A stretch of DNA of 64,000 nt from Alitta virens (Eukaryota; Annelida; Polychaeta; Phyllodocida; Nereididae): the NCBI GenBank assembly GCA_932294295.1, contig OW028576.1, forward strand, positions 45,300,247-45,364,246, in the 5' to 3' direction. Of the stretch, positions 1 through 11,837 are shown piece by piece. The notes beneath the pieces were generated by a model, which made no database searches, was not told the origin of the DNA, and worked only from the letters and a program-made list of their open reading frames with translations. Every line of letters starts with the position of its first letter. The stretch's first letter is position 1. A program made the position numbers and the translations under genes.

Positions 1-326
1 ATTGTCATATACATGTGATTTCAATTTTATTAGTTGGCTATATAATAAGGAAAATATATTAAGTCTTTTAACCGTAATTGCAATTATTTTGTCTGCAATT
101 GCTTTTATCTGCCTTTAATTTATAATCAGTGACAATTGCAATGAAACACATTGCCTTAATTGCTAGCTATTGATGAAAGCAATAACATCTTCTGCTTCCT
201 TTTTGAAATTGGTGAATGACAATCAGGACAATGCCACAAATCTTTTATTTCATATTGGCGGCGCCAAACTTGATACACACCAAATTCACCTGTCACCGAC
301 TGGACCGCACGACTTCGTAGCTCGCT
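1..326. other. Left-edge AT-rich sequence, no gene
   Basis: No open frame with recognisable similarity. Short ORFs on both strands have low-complexity translations and no motif. It may be the 5' flank of the Gypsy-1 remnant or of the dispersed repeat that follows. No LTR boundary matching the candidate Gypsy-1 3' LTR at 19985 was seen. Confidence 0.5.
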
Positions 327-675
327 ACCCACGACGACCGGACTGCATAACCTGGTCAAAGGTGGATCAATCTTCACAAATTATACATTAAATGAACGCC
401 AGAACGTCATAGAAATCATTTCTAAACAAAAACAGTATCTAGACAGTGTCGAAACTGCAAAATTCTCCTGAAACCTACCTTTAACTTGCCTGACAACACC
501 AAAATGAGCGTTGACCTACATAGCTATCTAGACACGTCACTGAGCATGCGCGAATACATTAAAATACGGAAAGAGGCCCCTGGTGGGTTTTTAAAATCGA
601 ACGACCAATCAACGCTAAGACACTGCAAGAATTCGACGGGGGCCTCTTGCCCGAACATGCACGAAGCCATACAAC
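327..675 (+). repeat. Dispersed repeat, copy 1 (second copy 38815-39168)
   Basis: This roughly 350-bp block reappears in the same orientation at 38815-39168. Shared blocks include CACGACGACCGGA near the start, GCCAGAACGTCA, GCGTTGACCTACATAG and ATACATTAAAATA followed by GGAAAGAGGCCCC. Overall similarity by eye is about 80%. The short ORFs inside it are not conserved between the copies. It looks like a non-coding interspersed element; no tRNA-like A or B box was seen. Its relation to Gypsy-1 just downstream is unclear. Confidence 0.6.
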
Positions 676-940
676 AAACTTCGGTCATTTCCGTTGGAGT
701 TCGCTATCTTGTTCATCGGAGAGGCACAGCGTGAAAAATGCTTTTTACCGGCAAATTGCACCAATTTCTGCTGGACGAAATGCTACCAAAAAGCATACAG
801 CTCTGAAGAAAGAAATTGCGTGGCAGCTGACGAAACGGCAAGTGTGTAAAGTCATTTCTCTGCCCTGAATCGCGGCACACATCCACGGCATTTTCCTGCT
901 CATTGACTTAACATACGTTTTCAAATTTGCCGCCGACCAA
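676..940. other. Transition into the Gypsy-1 remnant
   Basis: No intact gene. Cysteine-containing translations near 740-840 could be a decayed gag nucleocapsid, but I could not match a zinc knuckle convincingly. Confidence 0.35.
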
Positions 941-2855
941 GTTGTAAAAGCGGATACAATGCCTTGTCACGCTGGCAAATTACGCATGGAGTTGGACACG
1001 AGTGCGTCCGTGTCAGTCATGCAAGAACACTTGTACAAGAAATATTTCTTGCATGTGTCGCTTCAAACAAGTTTGATTAATGGAGAGTATTGTGCAAGGT
1101 ATTGCTTATGTTGCAGTGTACTTGGATGACATGATTCAGGTCGCAATGATGCTGAACATTTGATATTCTCAATAAAGTGTTAGCCAATAGAGAAGGCTGG
1201 ATTACGTTTGAAGTTGACAAGTGCAAGTTCATGCAGTCTGAGATAACCTATCTGGGACATTGTGTGTCCGAGCGGGGTTTAAAATCTATGCCTGAAAAAG
1301 TGAAAGCTGTGAAACAAGCGCCAACTCCGACCAATGTCAGTGAACTCAGGGCATTCCTTGGCTTATTGAATTACTATGGCAAGTTTGTACCTAATCTCGT
1401 TCATGTGTTAGAGCCCTTGAACTTGTTGTGTAAAGACTATGTGGAAATGGACGGACAAACAAGAAAGTGCGTTTCAGGAAGCCAAGAAGCTTCTACGGTC
1501 ATCTCCAGTGTTGGTCCATTATGATCCATCCAAACCACTTGTGTTGGCTTGTGATGCCTCCCCGTATGGTGTCGGGGCAGTCTTGTCTCAAGTGATGAAT
1601 AGCCGTGAGCACCCAGTTGGATATGTTGAGAAGCCTTACTTCAGCAGAAAAGGGCTATTCACAACCAGACAAAGAGGCTCTGCCGCTCTGGCAATTTTAT
1701 TTGGAGTGACAAAGTTCCATAAGTACTTGTATGGGCGAGACTTTTGTCTTTACACTGACCACAAACCGCTGTTACGATTGTTTGGAACCAACAAGAGTCA
1801 AATTGTGGACCAAACAGGATCCAGTGTTGTCGCTCGTGTTGAAATGTGTTGTCTGGTTGACCAAGCCAAGCTGGGCCAGACAGTGATCTGTTACCCTATC
1901 AGCACAGGCGCACTGAGCTCAGTGTTCTGGATTAATGCCTCTTGTGGGGCAATTGCGTGATTGTACCACCACCTGGAAGGCAGCAGATTGTACAGGAACT
2001 TCGTGTCGGACATCCAGGTAATTCTAGAATGAAGTCACTTGCTCGTGGAATTGCTTGGTGGCGTGTCAAGTAAACCGGAAGATGCCCGCAGTCGCCCCGT
2101 TACATCCTTGGCCATATCACAGTAAACCATTGTCAATAGTTCACATCGATTATGCCAGACTTTTGATGGGCAAGATTTTCCTCATCATCGACTCTTATTC
2201 GAAATGGAGAAGTTGCGGTTGTTTTTGGCCAATCACGCGTCCCAGAGACCATTGTGAGTGACAATGGTGCGCATTTTGTGAATGATGTTTTCAGTGACTT
2301 CACCTGAAAAAATAACATCAACCTTATTCGTGTGTCACCCTATCACCCATCAAGTAATGGGCTGGCTGAACGGGCAGTTCAAGTCTTCAAGAATGGTATG
2401 AAGGTGTTTTCGGAGGGGAATGTGAAGACCAGAGTCGCCAGGTTCTTACTTGCTTAACGCAAAACCCCACAGACATCGACAGGCCATTCCCCAGCAGAAC
2501 TGTTAATGAACCGAACACTGAGAATTCAGGTGGATCGCATATTCCCAGACCCCACCGCAAAGGTGGTAGAGCGTCAACACCAACAAAAGCTCGAGCATGA
2601 TCAGCATGCACACCAGCGCAACTTCAAGTGTGGAGACCCTGTACTTGTGGTGTTACAAGGCAAACATACACAGTGGGTACCAGGAATTGTGAAGGACAAA
2701 GTGGGCCCTGTTACGTACATGATTGAATTGTGTGAGGGTCCTGTTGTCAAACGTCACATGGATCATGTGAGATTCAGATCATGTGTTGCTATCGCATCTG
2801 GCAGTACATGTGAATCTGACCAGTATCCGGCCAGTGTCAAGGACACTCAAACTGA
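941..2855 (+). pseudogene. Ty3/Gypsy retrotransposon Gypsy-1, degraded pol (5' part)
   Basis: Broken pol of a Ty3/Gypsy element. Near 985-1015 the translation LRMELDTSAS is an aspartic-protease active site, with S where the family usually has G. An internal deletion then joins this directly to the RT catalytic block VYLDDM near 1120. From 1177 the RT thumb (ITYLGHCVS, LRAFLGLLNYYGKFVP) is clear. A frameshift near 1430-1450 leads into RNase H (ACDASPYGVGAVLS, YTDHKPLLRLFG). Integrase follows in pieces: PLSIVHIDYA near 2135, VSDNGAHF near 2255, YHPSSNGLAER near 2340, then a C-terminal domain in frame to 2855. Stops and frameshifts are scattered through it. At 2855/2856 it is cut by the TIR element; its last codons lie at 12258-12361 and 17418-17511. 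It is long dead. Confidence 0.88.
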
Positions 2856-2947
2856 CCCAGCAAGCACACAAACCTTAAATCAACGTTGATATTACACCAG
2901 ATACACTAATAACGTTACCAAACCAAAATAAAACCACAATTCAACGT

Positions 2948-3180
2948 TAATGTTTTAATGTCATTAAAGACTTAAAGATTAACGTTGAAATGACGTTTGA
3001 TTACATTCAAATTTGGTTAAAAAAATGTTGGTTAAAAAATGGTTTTGATATTAACATGAGATTAGCGTTAATGTTTTAATGTCATTAAAGATTAACGTTA
3101 AAATGACGTTTGATTACATTCAAATTTGGTTAAAAAAAAAATTGGTTAAAAAATGGTTTTGATATTAACATGAGATTAAC
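2948..3180. repeat. Two-copy direct repeat, about 115 bp
   Basis: The block beginning TAATGTTTTAATGTCATTAA and running through GACGTTTGATTACATTCAAA to GGTTTTGATATTAACATGAG occurs at 2948-3068 and again at 3069-3180, with small indels. It lies inside the TIR element next to its left end. Confidence 0.75.
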
Positions 3181-3350
3181 GTAAATACAACATTATATAA
3201 GGTTTGATTACTTTCAAATCTAGCTGGTTTTGATTTAAAAATTGCATTGATATTGAAAAAAAATATTTTGATAACATTCTAATCTGGTTTGAAGTATTAA
3301 TTACATTAATTACAATATAGTGAGTGCATGATTACATTGAGCTATAATCA
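3104..3350 (+). repeat. Long inverted repeat, left arm
   Basis: About 245 bp that recurs in inverted orientation at 4846-5072 with roughly 90% identity by eye. Shared blocks include TTCTAATCTGGTTTGAAGTA and GTGAGTGCATGATTACATTG. The pair encloses about 1.5 kb. Confidence 0.8.
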
Positions 3351-4845
3351 TACTTATTAATTTTTATCATTGCTCGAGTGTGGCAAATGTCCCCCCAAAT
3401 TGTTCAGAGCTCACTTCAGACCATCTTAAATCAGAAAACCAATGTTATATGATGTTATTAAAGACTTTGGGATTGACATTGATATGGGAGCTGATGTTTT
3501 CCACCAAGCACCACCTGGAGTATAGACTGGGGTAGTTCTGGGGCCCATGCATGCCAAGGGCAAGGGGACACAGGAAAGGGCATCTGGAAGGCCCGAAGGG
3601 CCAACACCGGTGATTTTGGCAAGGGGGTCTGGGGGCTGCTCAAGACCCAGCTGAGCAATTTCCAGTACAAACTTGCAAGAGCATGATAAAAAACGCATCA
3701 ACACCAATCCCATGTAAACAATTAAATTAAACAAGATGCAAATTAATATGTAGCTGTCAATGACAGGAGTGAGCGAAGCTATATTATATGTATATTTATG
3801 TCAACTTAAAGTTACTGTGTCTCCAGATTTAGCACATTCAAGTAATTATATATATACAAATGCTGCTTTCTTGTCTTTTTAGTAATAATGTCTGATGAAA
3901 TCATTAGTTAACACACAAATTTAGTATGCCCTGAATATTTCTGGTGGGGAATTTTGCATCCAACAGAAATATTGGCCCGCTAGTTATTCTCAACTATTAA
4001 TTAGACTTCATGTAGGTTTTTAAATTTTTAAAATCGGACAATAGATAACAATTTTAGAGGCAAAAGAAGTCAGATAATTGTAATGCGTTTCTCAGCCGCC
4101 AGGGGCGCTGCGATCGCTTACAACTGCCCCCTGGTGTGATAAAACGTCATCGCAACAATGTCGTTGGCGCGAGCGTGATCGATTCAAGATGATTTGTTTA
4201 TTCATATCTGGTGAGTTCCCCTTCTAAATAAACGCTATTTCTAGTCACAGTTAGAATTTTTACAGTTAGAGAAACAAGTTTTCTCCAAGTTTCAAGCTGG
4301 ATGTGTATTCGTTACGAAATTATGGACATCGCAACTTTTGAACCGACGACGTTGTTATTACATGACGACGTAGTCTCGTTCTGGACCATTTGGCAAAAAT
4401 AAACGATAATAAGTTGATCTTCCATAGGATTACATGTATTTTTGAACAGCGATAATAAGTGAAATCAATTTTTTAACCAGTTCCGGTTCGCTTGTCCACT
4501 GTGTAGCCTATCGTCTACCGGAAGTGAGCTGCGCTCGCCGCCTGCGGCGGTGGAGCTTCGCTCATATTATTTATATATTTGTAATCACATAGCTTGGATG
4601 TTAATAAAAAAAAAAAAAACATTACATTACAATCACAATTTAATGATCGACATAAATATAATATTTATATCTATATCATATTTTAATAAATAGAGGTGAA
4701 CAGGGTTATTGTTTTTTAATAAATAGAGGTGAACAGGGTCAGTTCATATATATATCATACACATATACTCAAGTCGATGCACCTCCCAAATGCTTACAAC
4801 ATATATATATATATATAGTGCTTATATCAGATATATATATATGAT
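3351..4845. other. Spacer between the inverted arms, no gene
   Basis: No coding capacity recognised. 3520-3680 is GC-richer and unrelated to its surroundings. 4085-4570 is also GC-richer, contains CCGCCAGGGGCGCTGCG, and ends in a palindromic CGCCGCCTGCGGCGG. The motif GAGCGAAGCT at 3770 recurs inverted at 4552, suggesting a smaller nested element of about 0.8 kb. TTTTAATAAATAGAGGTGAA is duplicated in tandem at 4681-4739. (AT)n tracts lie near 4800-4840. Confidence 0.4.
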
Positions 4846-5072
4846 GATTATAGCTCAATGTAATCATGCACTCACTATATTGTAATTAATGTAATTAATA
4901 CTTCAAACCAGATTAGAATGTTATCAAAATATGTTGTTTCAATATTAATGCAATTTCTAAATCAAAATCAACTAGATTTGTATGTAATCAAACCTTATAT
5001 AAATGTTGTATTAATGTTAATCTCATGTTAATATCAAAACCATTTTTTAACCAAATTTTAATGTAATCAAAC
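4846..5072 (-). repeat. Long inverted repeat, right arm
   Basis: Reverse-complement partner of 3104-3350. Homology stops abruptly near 5072. The 215 bp from there to the BEL LTR at 5288 show no relation to the left arm and no recognisable gene. Confidence 0.8.
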
Positions 5073-5287
5073 GTCCCTGGTGGAATTGGCCTGACATCAT
5101 CCTAGCTGAAGGAGGAAGCCGCGCCATTTTGTTTAAATTTGTGTAAGTTTTTAATCTGCTATAATCTTTGTCATCCTTTGTTGTTCAAGAGTAATTTACA
5201 CACAAATGTTTAATAAGATCTGATGGTTCTTTAATTGCATGGGGATCGATCGCTCTAAATTAAGCTGCACGAATTTGTTGTAGTGTA

Positions 5288-5477
5288 TGTACTGTCTTCA
5301 TTACCAGTTTATTTTCACAGAATTTTGATATATTTGATACAGCAGCTCTCGAAGAGAGTAAGAAAACCATGCGAGAATACAGGAACCGGAAATACAGAAC
5401 TTTTTCTACAACACAAAATATTAGGCCTACGAAAATGAGAACAAGTGTTGCAACGCCACCATTTCGGCGCCAACACA
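5288..5477 (-). repeat. BEL/Pao 3' LTR
   Basis: 190 bp, identical to 11838-12027 except at 5430. It ends in TGT/ACA and is bordered on the left by GTGTA. The polypurine tract abuts its inner edge. Confidence 0.95.
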
Positions 5478-5486
5478 TTCCCCGCC
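5478..5486 (-). promoter_or_regulatory. BEL/Pao polypurine tract
   Basis: On the minus strand GGCGGGGAA immediately precedes the 3' LTR start TGTGTTGG, the position expected of the plus-strand primer in reverse transcription. Confidence 0.65.
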
Positions 5487-5977
5487 TGATTTAAACTGAT
5501 CAATAAATCACTTGTACAAATATATATAAATATATATCCTAAAATTAAGTGCTGAGACTAGTTATAACTGACTGAGTATAAAATGACTATGTGTAAAGAA
5601 CATTATGACTAAGTCATGGATACACAACGACTAGGCCTAGACAACTCAACATTATATGAGCCTAACAAGAAACAAATATTACTTTAACAAAGGAAAAACT
5701 TATCAAAAAAAACTATGGCATGTATGAAAAGTTACTTCAACAGCATGACAACTTCTTACTAATAAACATAACAAGATACTTATCTACAAGTATAAAACAT
5801 GTGAGCATTAAGTACAGTTATATAATCACTAGGATACGGTTATTCCTGAGAACATCAGGTTGCAAAATGTTACACTAAGTCTAACCTTACAAGTTCAAAA
5901 CAAGCAGAAAACCTCAGATCACTTAAATATGCATGAAATGAGCTAACAAAATACAGTTCCTTTGTAGCACAAAGTTC

Positions 5978-6562
5978 TTAAGAATCAATCAACATAATAA
6001 GTTCAGTAATGGGTCTTTCATAGTCACAGTTCTTTCCATTTCTACGAACAGTCACCTTGACCTTGCGTACTCTTCCATCTGCACTCCGGATGATCTCGGA
6101 AATCCGGCCCAAAGGCCACATTCTTCTGACAGTCTCTTTGTCTTTCAACAACACAACATCACCTTCTTTGACGTCTGGAATAATCTCTTGCCATTTTGAT
6201 CTAGCCTGTAAAGTGGCAAGATATTCCTTGTGCCACTTTTGCCAAAATAGTTCTGTCAAATACTGAACACGTTTCCACTGAACTCTGTAAATGTCTCGAA
6301 TATCAATGTCACTGTCTTGTGTTTCCTGTGGGTTCATGTCATTTACATTCTTGTGAGTTAACAACAGAGCTGGAGAGAGAACCACAGGATTTTCTGGATC
6401 TGTCGATACAGCCGTAATGGGTCTTGAGTTGATGACAGCAGAGACTTCAGCCATCAAATTAACAAGGACCTCATGAGTGATCGTTTGCATGGAGCCATTA
6501 GAGAACATAGAGTCCAATATTCTTCTAGCCATCCCAATAGCTTGTTCCCACACTCCACGCAT
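5978..6562 (-). pseudogene. BEL/Pao integrase C-terminal part (frameshifted)
   Basis: 194 codons from MRGVWEQAIG to the element's pol stop. GVWE supplies the glutamate of the DDE triad. The following SAVINSRPIT, LSPALLLTH and a tail rich in WPLGRISEI and VKVTVRRNG match the BEL integrase C-terminus. It is out of frame with the upstream integrase segment; the shift lies near 6590, in an AC/AG-rich stretch. About 500 bp without a gene separate the stop from the 3' LTR. Confidence 0.85.
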
Positions 6563-8097
6563 GTGCGAGGAATGCGGTGGATTGAATATCCACTGAATGT
6601 TCTTGTTCTTTGTTCTTGCTTCTCAGCTCCTACGAAGTTGGTCCCTTGATCTGATCGGATAACTTTCACTTTGCCACGAAGGGCTATCAGGCGTCGCAGC
6701 GCATTTATAAACGATGAGCTGGTCATTTCTTCTAGCACTTCGATATGCACTGCACGGGTTGACAAGCAGGTGAACAGGGCTGCCCATCGCTTGTTGTTGG
6801 CTTGACCACCTCGAGTTCTTCGAGCGATGACTTCCCATGCCCCGAACACATCTACACCAATGTTGGTGACAGGAGGCTCTACAGTCACCCGATCCACAGG
6901 AAGTGGTGCCATGATTTGATGCCTCTCTTTCCCCCTCAACTTTCTGCACTGGACGCACTGATGCACCATGGAGGTGATTAGTCGTCTTAAGCCTGTAATC
7001 CAGAATCCTTCGCTTCTCACAGCGCCCTCTGTGATGAGTCGTCCTTGGTGTGATATTTTTTCATGACACATCCGAGCGATAAGATATGCCACATAAACCT
7101 TCCCTGGTAGTATTATTGGATGGGTTTCTGAGTAACTGAGGAATGCATTCTCCAGTCTACCCCCTACTCTCAACATGCCTTCACTGTCCAAAAATGGGTT
7201 CAAGGAGGCAATGTGGCTTGATTTCGACAGTCCCTTGCCTTGGCGCAGATCTTCCATCTCTTCTGCATAGTACTGAGTCTGAGTTGCTTTTATGATCAGG
7301 TACTCGGCTGTGGAATCTTGTCTAACTTCAGAGTCCTGGTCCGATTTTCGTGATTTGAACTGCCGGATGATGATCTGGAGCCATCTCAGACCACGAACTA
7401 ACGACTGCCATTTTGAGAATCTGGTGAATCTCTCAGTTCCTATGCCATTTTCTGTTACTTGTGATTTGCAACACGAGATCTCCGGTCGCACTTCTTTGTC
7501 ATCGTCCGGGTTAATCATATCAAAGATGTCTTTGTCATTCTCCGAAGCATCGGTTTGCTGCAGAAAGGCTGGTCCATTAAGCCAACTGCTGTTCTGTAGT
7601 GCTGTGGGTGGGATTGAGCGGGTCCCCAAATCCGCCGGGTTCAGGTCAGTGCTGACATGGAGCCAGTCGTTTGACTTTGATGAGTGTTTGATTCTGTCGA
7701 CACGGTTGCTGACATACGTGTAGAACCGTCTGGTTTTGTTGTTTATGTAGCCCAGTATGACTCGGCTATCTGTGTAATATTTGGTGGTATCCACCTGCAG
7801 ATCCAATGCTCCTCTAACAATGTCGCCCACCTCTACTGCCAGCACAGCCGCGCACAGCTCTAGCCTTGGCAGTGAATGACCATTGGGTGGGGCCAGTTTT
7901 GCTTTTCCAAACACAAAACCAACACTAATGTGTCCGCGGTCTCCGACAACTCTCAGGTATGCAGCTGCAGCTATGGCCTTCTCGGAGGCATCACAGAATA
8001 TGTGAACTTCTCTTTGTCTAGCCTTCGAAAGTAGTATGGTTCCATAGGTCCTTGGAATTTGAAGTTTCTTCAGAGCATCTAATGAACAGATCCATGT
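6454..8097 (-). pseudogene. BEL/Pao RNase H and integrase N-terminal/core segment
   Basis: Open in the same frame as the upstream RT but separated from it by the TAA at 8098-8100. RNase H starts near 7990 with FCDASEKAIAAAAYL and includes LPRLELCAAVL and YYTDSRVILGYI. Integrase follows, with an HHCC-type zinc finger (MCHEKISHQG, HQCVQCRKL) and the first two catalytic aspartates in NIGVDVFGAW and VIRSDQGTNFVGAEKQ. Real homology ends near 6600, where the frame is lost; the last 30 or so codons are out-of-frame. The integrase cannot be made intact from this copy without recoding. Confidence 0.87.
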
Positions 8098-9438
8098 TTA
8101 CCAGTCGTCTTGGTAAGTGACAGGGAGTTCGTCATCCCAATCCTTTGCAACCTCTGTAGTTTCCCGTAACAACATCTTGCCTTTGATCATAATTGGAGCC
8201 AGGAATCCAATGGGATCGAACACGCTATTTATCATTGCCAAAATACTTCTCCGTGTGAGTTCCTTAGGTTTCTCTGGAACGAGGAAGGTGAATCTGTCTA
8301 AATTTAGGTCCCACGTCAGCCCCAAGCTATGATGAAATGGTAAATATTCTTTGGAGAAGTTAAGGTTTTGTATTTCCTTTGACAAGTCTTCATGCGGGAA
8401 TTGATCCATCAAGGTAATACTATTCGAAGCAATTTTGTGTAATTTTAACCTGCCACCGGTTTCCAGTTCGTGCTGAGTTCTCTTCAGCATACCTGCAGCC
8501 TCGTCAACTGTCTCTGCTGACAGAAGTCCATCGTCAACATAAAAGTTCTTGTTCACAAAGTCCTTGACATCTTCATCACTGTTCTCCACTGTCTTTCGCA
8601 GGGCATAAGTAGCTACCGCTGGTGATGTAGTGTTGCCGAACACATGAACTGTCATACGATACTCCACTAATTCCTTGGTCATGTTGTTGTCCTTGTACCA
8701 GAGAAATCTGAGAAAGTCTCTGTCGTTCTTGTTCACATGAAAACCATAAAACATCTGTTGGATGTCTGCTGTTGCTGCGATTGGTCCCTTGCGGAATCGC
8801 ATTAGTATCCCTAAGAGATCGTTGGTGAGGTTAGGGCCAGAGAGTAACACTTGGTTCAGGGATATGCCTTGGCATCGAGCCGATGAATCGAAGACGACTC
8901 GTATCTGAGATGGTTTCTTGGGGTGGTAAACTCCAAAAATTGGTAAGTACCAGCGTTCCTTGCTGTCTGATATTGGTGGAGCTTCTTCCGCAAACCCTTT
9001 GTTGACCAGGTTCTGCATGAAGTCTAAGAAATGTTCCTTCTTGTTTTCGTCCTTTTTTAGACTAGCTTCAAGTGATTTAGCTCGGTTTAATGCTAGTTGT
9101 TTGTTGTTGGGTAGTGTTGGCCTGTTACACCTAAATGGCAAAGGAGCCTCCCAGTTTCCTTTCTCATTTTTGTGCATCTCTTTCGCCATAATGTTTTCAA
9201 ATTCCAAATCTTCCGCTGATTTTCCGGGTTGGTTGTCATCTGCTGTGAGTACAAAAATCTTGCTGTCGATTTCACAATATATCTCTTCAAGATTACGCTC
9301 CCTGACTGTAAAGCTGTTGGTGCAGGGGGGGGGGGGAACAGTGTTGGTCGGCCATTGTTCAATATGCAGGTCTTCATGACATTGATCCTTTCTGACTTGT
9401 GAATCTTCCCAAGACACACTTCCCCTATGATAACCCAT
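8098..9438 (-). pseudogene. BEL/Pao reverse transcriptase segment
   Basis: 446 codons. Homology begins just after the C12 tract (about 9324) and covers the linker and RT. RVVFDSSARCQG, the catalytic TADIQQMF (about residue 223) and the YVDD box at residues 300-303 are intact, followed by LGLTWDLNLDRF and DPIGFLAPIMIKGK. It ends at TAA 8098-8100, where family members continue without a break into RNase H, so the stop is a point mutation. The first 35 codons belong to the neighbouring frame and are not expected to be translated this way. Confidence 0.88.
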
Positions 9439-11285
9439 CCAAGATTTAGTTTTTGTCCATAGTGAGAGTTGCCAGAACCAACTCGATGGTCCAATACTTG
9501 GTGTGCGCTGATAAGATCTCTGCCCAATAGTAGTAGTATGTTTGCTTGATTGTCAATTGGTGGTAGAGAGTTTGATATGTCTTGCAAATGTTTGTATTCC
9601 CTGGCCACTTCGGCTGTAGGAATTTTGTTTCTGTTGTCTGGTATGTTGTTGCACTCTATCAAAGTCGGCAACTTCAATGATGTGGTACCATCCAAGGATT
9701 CAATGACATAGTTTGTTGCTCGTCTGCCGGTGGCTGCCGACAATCCTGAGCATGACAGTAAAGTGTATTCCATTTCAGATCCCTTTTCATTGAAAGTGTC
9801 AAAAAACTCAGTCTTAGCCAAGGACCTGTTGCTCTGATCGTCAATGATTGCGTACATCCTGGTGGCTAACCCTGGTTTCGCGGTGGGGTATACTTTAAAT
9901 AGCACAATTTTGGCACAAGATCTTCCATTAAAGCCTGGTTCACAAAGCTTGGTACACTTGGAATGTACTGTTGGTTCTGCGCTGTACTTTGCTCCAGTCG
10001 ATCCGCGTTCCCCGCCGTAACTTGTGGCAGCTGTGGTTTGCGAGATGAATGATTCATCCACATGGAGGCCTGTTGGGTGAAGGTTGCTTCTGCATAATCC
10101 GCAGGACACGGATTCCAATCTGCAGTCCTTAGCTAAATGCCGTACTGTTCCACAACATTTGTAGCACAGACCATGATCCTTCAGGAACTGCTTCCTTTCC
10201 TCTAAAGGTTTCGATCTAAATGCTTTGCAATCATTCAAGGAGTGATTTGTGTTGTGTATTGGACACACCATCTTGGATGATGTGTCATTTTGAGTCACCT
10301 CTGTCTTGTGGCAAGCTACAAGTTTGCTCTGCGCAGACCTGTTGAATTTAAAGTCTGATGTTCTTTGCATATTAATTGCATGTTGAGTCTCCAGTGTTAT
10401 ACATGGATAATTTTTCACTTGCGCAATGCCATGAATAAACTTCACAAAATGAGAAAATGGAGGGAAAATCACGTTGTGTGACTTTTTGTATCTTATTGAG
10501 TCTTGCACCCACTTTTCCTGGATGCCGTAGGGCAGTTTGCTCAACACTGGACTTATTCCTGAGGTAGTGTCAAAGTAAGAGAGTAAATCTGCATAGGATG
10601 GGTTTTCCTTGATGGCTTCTATTTCTGACAACAGGTCTACCAAGTCAAAAAGTTTCCTTTGATCCTTGTTGGTTAGTTTCGGGAAATTGGCAAGTTTTGC
10701 ATTCAGGAATGGTTGTATCTTCTCTGGGCGACCATATTCCTCTTCTAGTCTCTGCCAAATGCGATCTAATCCTTTCTGGGGGTTGTGTATATTTGCAGCT
10801 CTCATTGTCATAACATATTTAGTTGAGTCTGGGCCAAGATATTGCAAGAGGAGATCCATCTCCTCTGCTTGGGTCACACTTAGTTCATTCATAACATTCT
10901 TGAAAGTCATTTTCCATATTAGATATGTGTTGGGATTGTCTGTAAACTTGGCCAACCGACATTTTATTAGGTCTTTCTTTAACATGAATTTTGTCAACTC
11001 AGACACCACATCTTGCTGGGATTTTTGTTCTTCAAACCTTGGCCGTGGAGGGGTCAGTTGCAGAATGTCTCTTGCACCTGGGGTCATTTTATTTTTGCTT
11101 AGGTAAGGGGTTAGGATTGGTGGATCCCTTGGGTACGGATCAAATTCCTCTACATAAGGATTCAGGTTGCCGGATGTTCTTGGGGTGACTTGATTCTTAT
11201 CTGTACGCCCTGCCGGTTGTTTGTTAACTGTATTGACAATGGCAGTCGCTGGCACAGAAGTGACAGCCTCTTCGAGTGATGGCAT
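9093..11285 (-). pseudogene. BEL/Pao gag (DUF1759-like), zinc knuckle and protease segment
   Basis: About 730 codons from ATG 11285. It holds a Pao-type gag core (residues about 105-300: KFTDNPNTYLIWKMTFKNVM, YLGPDSTKYV, RIWQRLEEEYG) and a zinc knuckle CYKCCGTVRHLAKDC near residue 375. The knuckle spacing CX2CX5HX4C is one residue longer than usual. A retropepsin-like site YAIIDDQSNRSLA lies near residue 480 and LGRDLISAHQV follows. Genuine homology ends at the proline run encoded by the C12 tract (9325-9336); beyond it this frame is junk to 9093. The start overlaps the stop of the upstream gag ORF (TGATG). Confidence 0.87.
9325..9336 (-). other. C12 homopolymer at the gag-pro/pol frame junction
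   Basis: Twelve G on the plus strand (C12 in element sense) sit exactly where homology moves from the gag-protease frame to the RT frame. Replication slippage, a sequencing or assembly length error, or programmed slippage could each explain it. Confidence 0.8.
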
Positions 11286-11767
11286 CACGTTGAGGACTGG
11301 TGATTCATAATAATTCTTGTACCTAGGTATTCTTTAACTTTGTCCTCAGACTTGAGTTCATCTGTCATGATTGACAGTCTGCTTCCCGCTTCGTCTTCCA
11401 TTACTTCCTCCATCACTCTTAGTTCAGCCTCAGCTTCTTCAACTTCACATTCTGATTTAAGGATACTGCGTCGGACCTTGACTTCAGTTTCTCTCTGACA
11501 TAACTCAGCTTCTTGCATTGCAAATTTTAAACGAATCTTGGCAGACTCTGCCTTGGCTTTTTGTTTCATCAGTTCAAAGTGGACTGCACTTTTACTGGAT
11601 ACTCTTGATCTACCAGAACAGGCTGTATGCACGCTACCTGCATCACCAATGTCGGTGTCAATTATTTGCCAGCTTCGATCGCCATTCGTTGTCATGTTCG
11701 CCTCCTGTCTGAGCACATGGTTTTTGTTGTCAATATTTTGGTTGGGTTTGTCCTGCCTTTTTTCCAT
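11285..11767 (-). pseudogene. BEL/Pao gag N-terminal coiled-coil ORF
   Basis: 160 codons starting 70 bp inside the 5' LTR. Residues about 60-140 are rich in K, E, A, R and L with heptad-like spacing (MKQKAKAESAKIRLKFAMQE), typical of the coiled-coil at the start of BEL gag. The stop overlaps the next ATG as TGATG, a -1 relation. In related elements gag is one frame, so this is probably a frameshift, though re-initiation at the overlap is possible. Confidence 0.75.
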
Positions 11768-11837
11768 AGTGTCGCCGTGTCACACACTGCAGGGGTGCTG
11801 CCAGTGTCCTTGAGAGTTGATCCTCCGGTTTTCTTAC

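Noticed and set aside
10666..11106. 146-codon plus-strand ORF within BEL
   Set aside because: Antisense shadow of the gag frame; similar shadows at 7292, 8960, 13381 and 61479 were dropped for the same reason.
11780..11837. BEL primer-binding site TGGCAGCACCCC
   Set aside because: It lies about 35 bp inside the 5' LTR edge instead of adjacent to it, and I could not match it to a tRNA 3' end with confidence.
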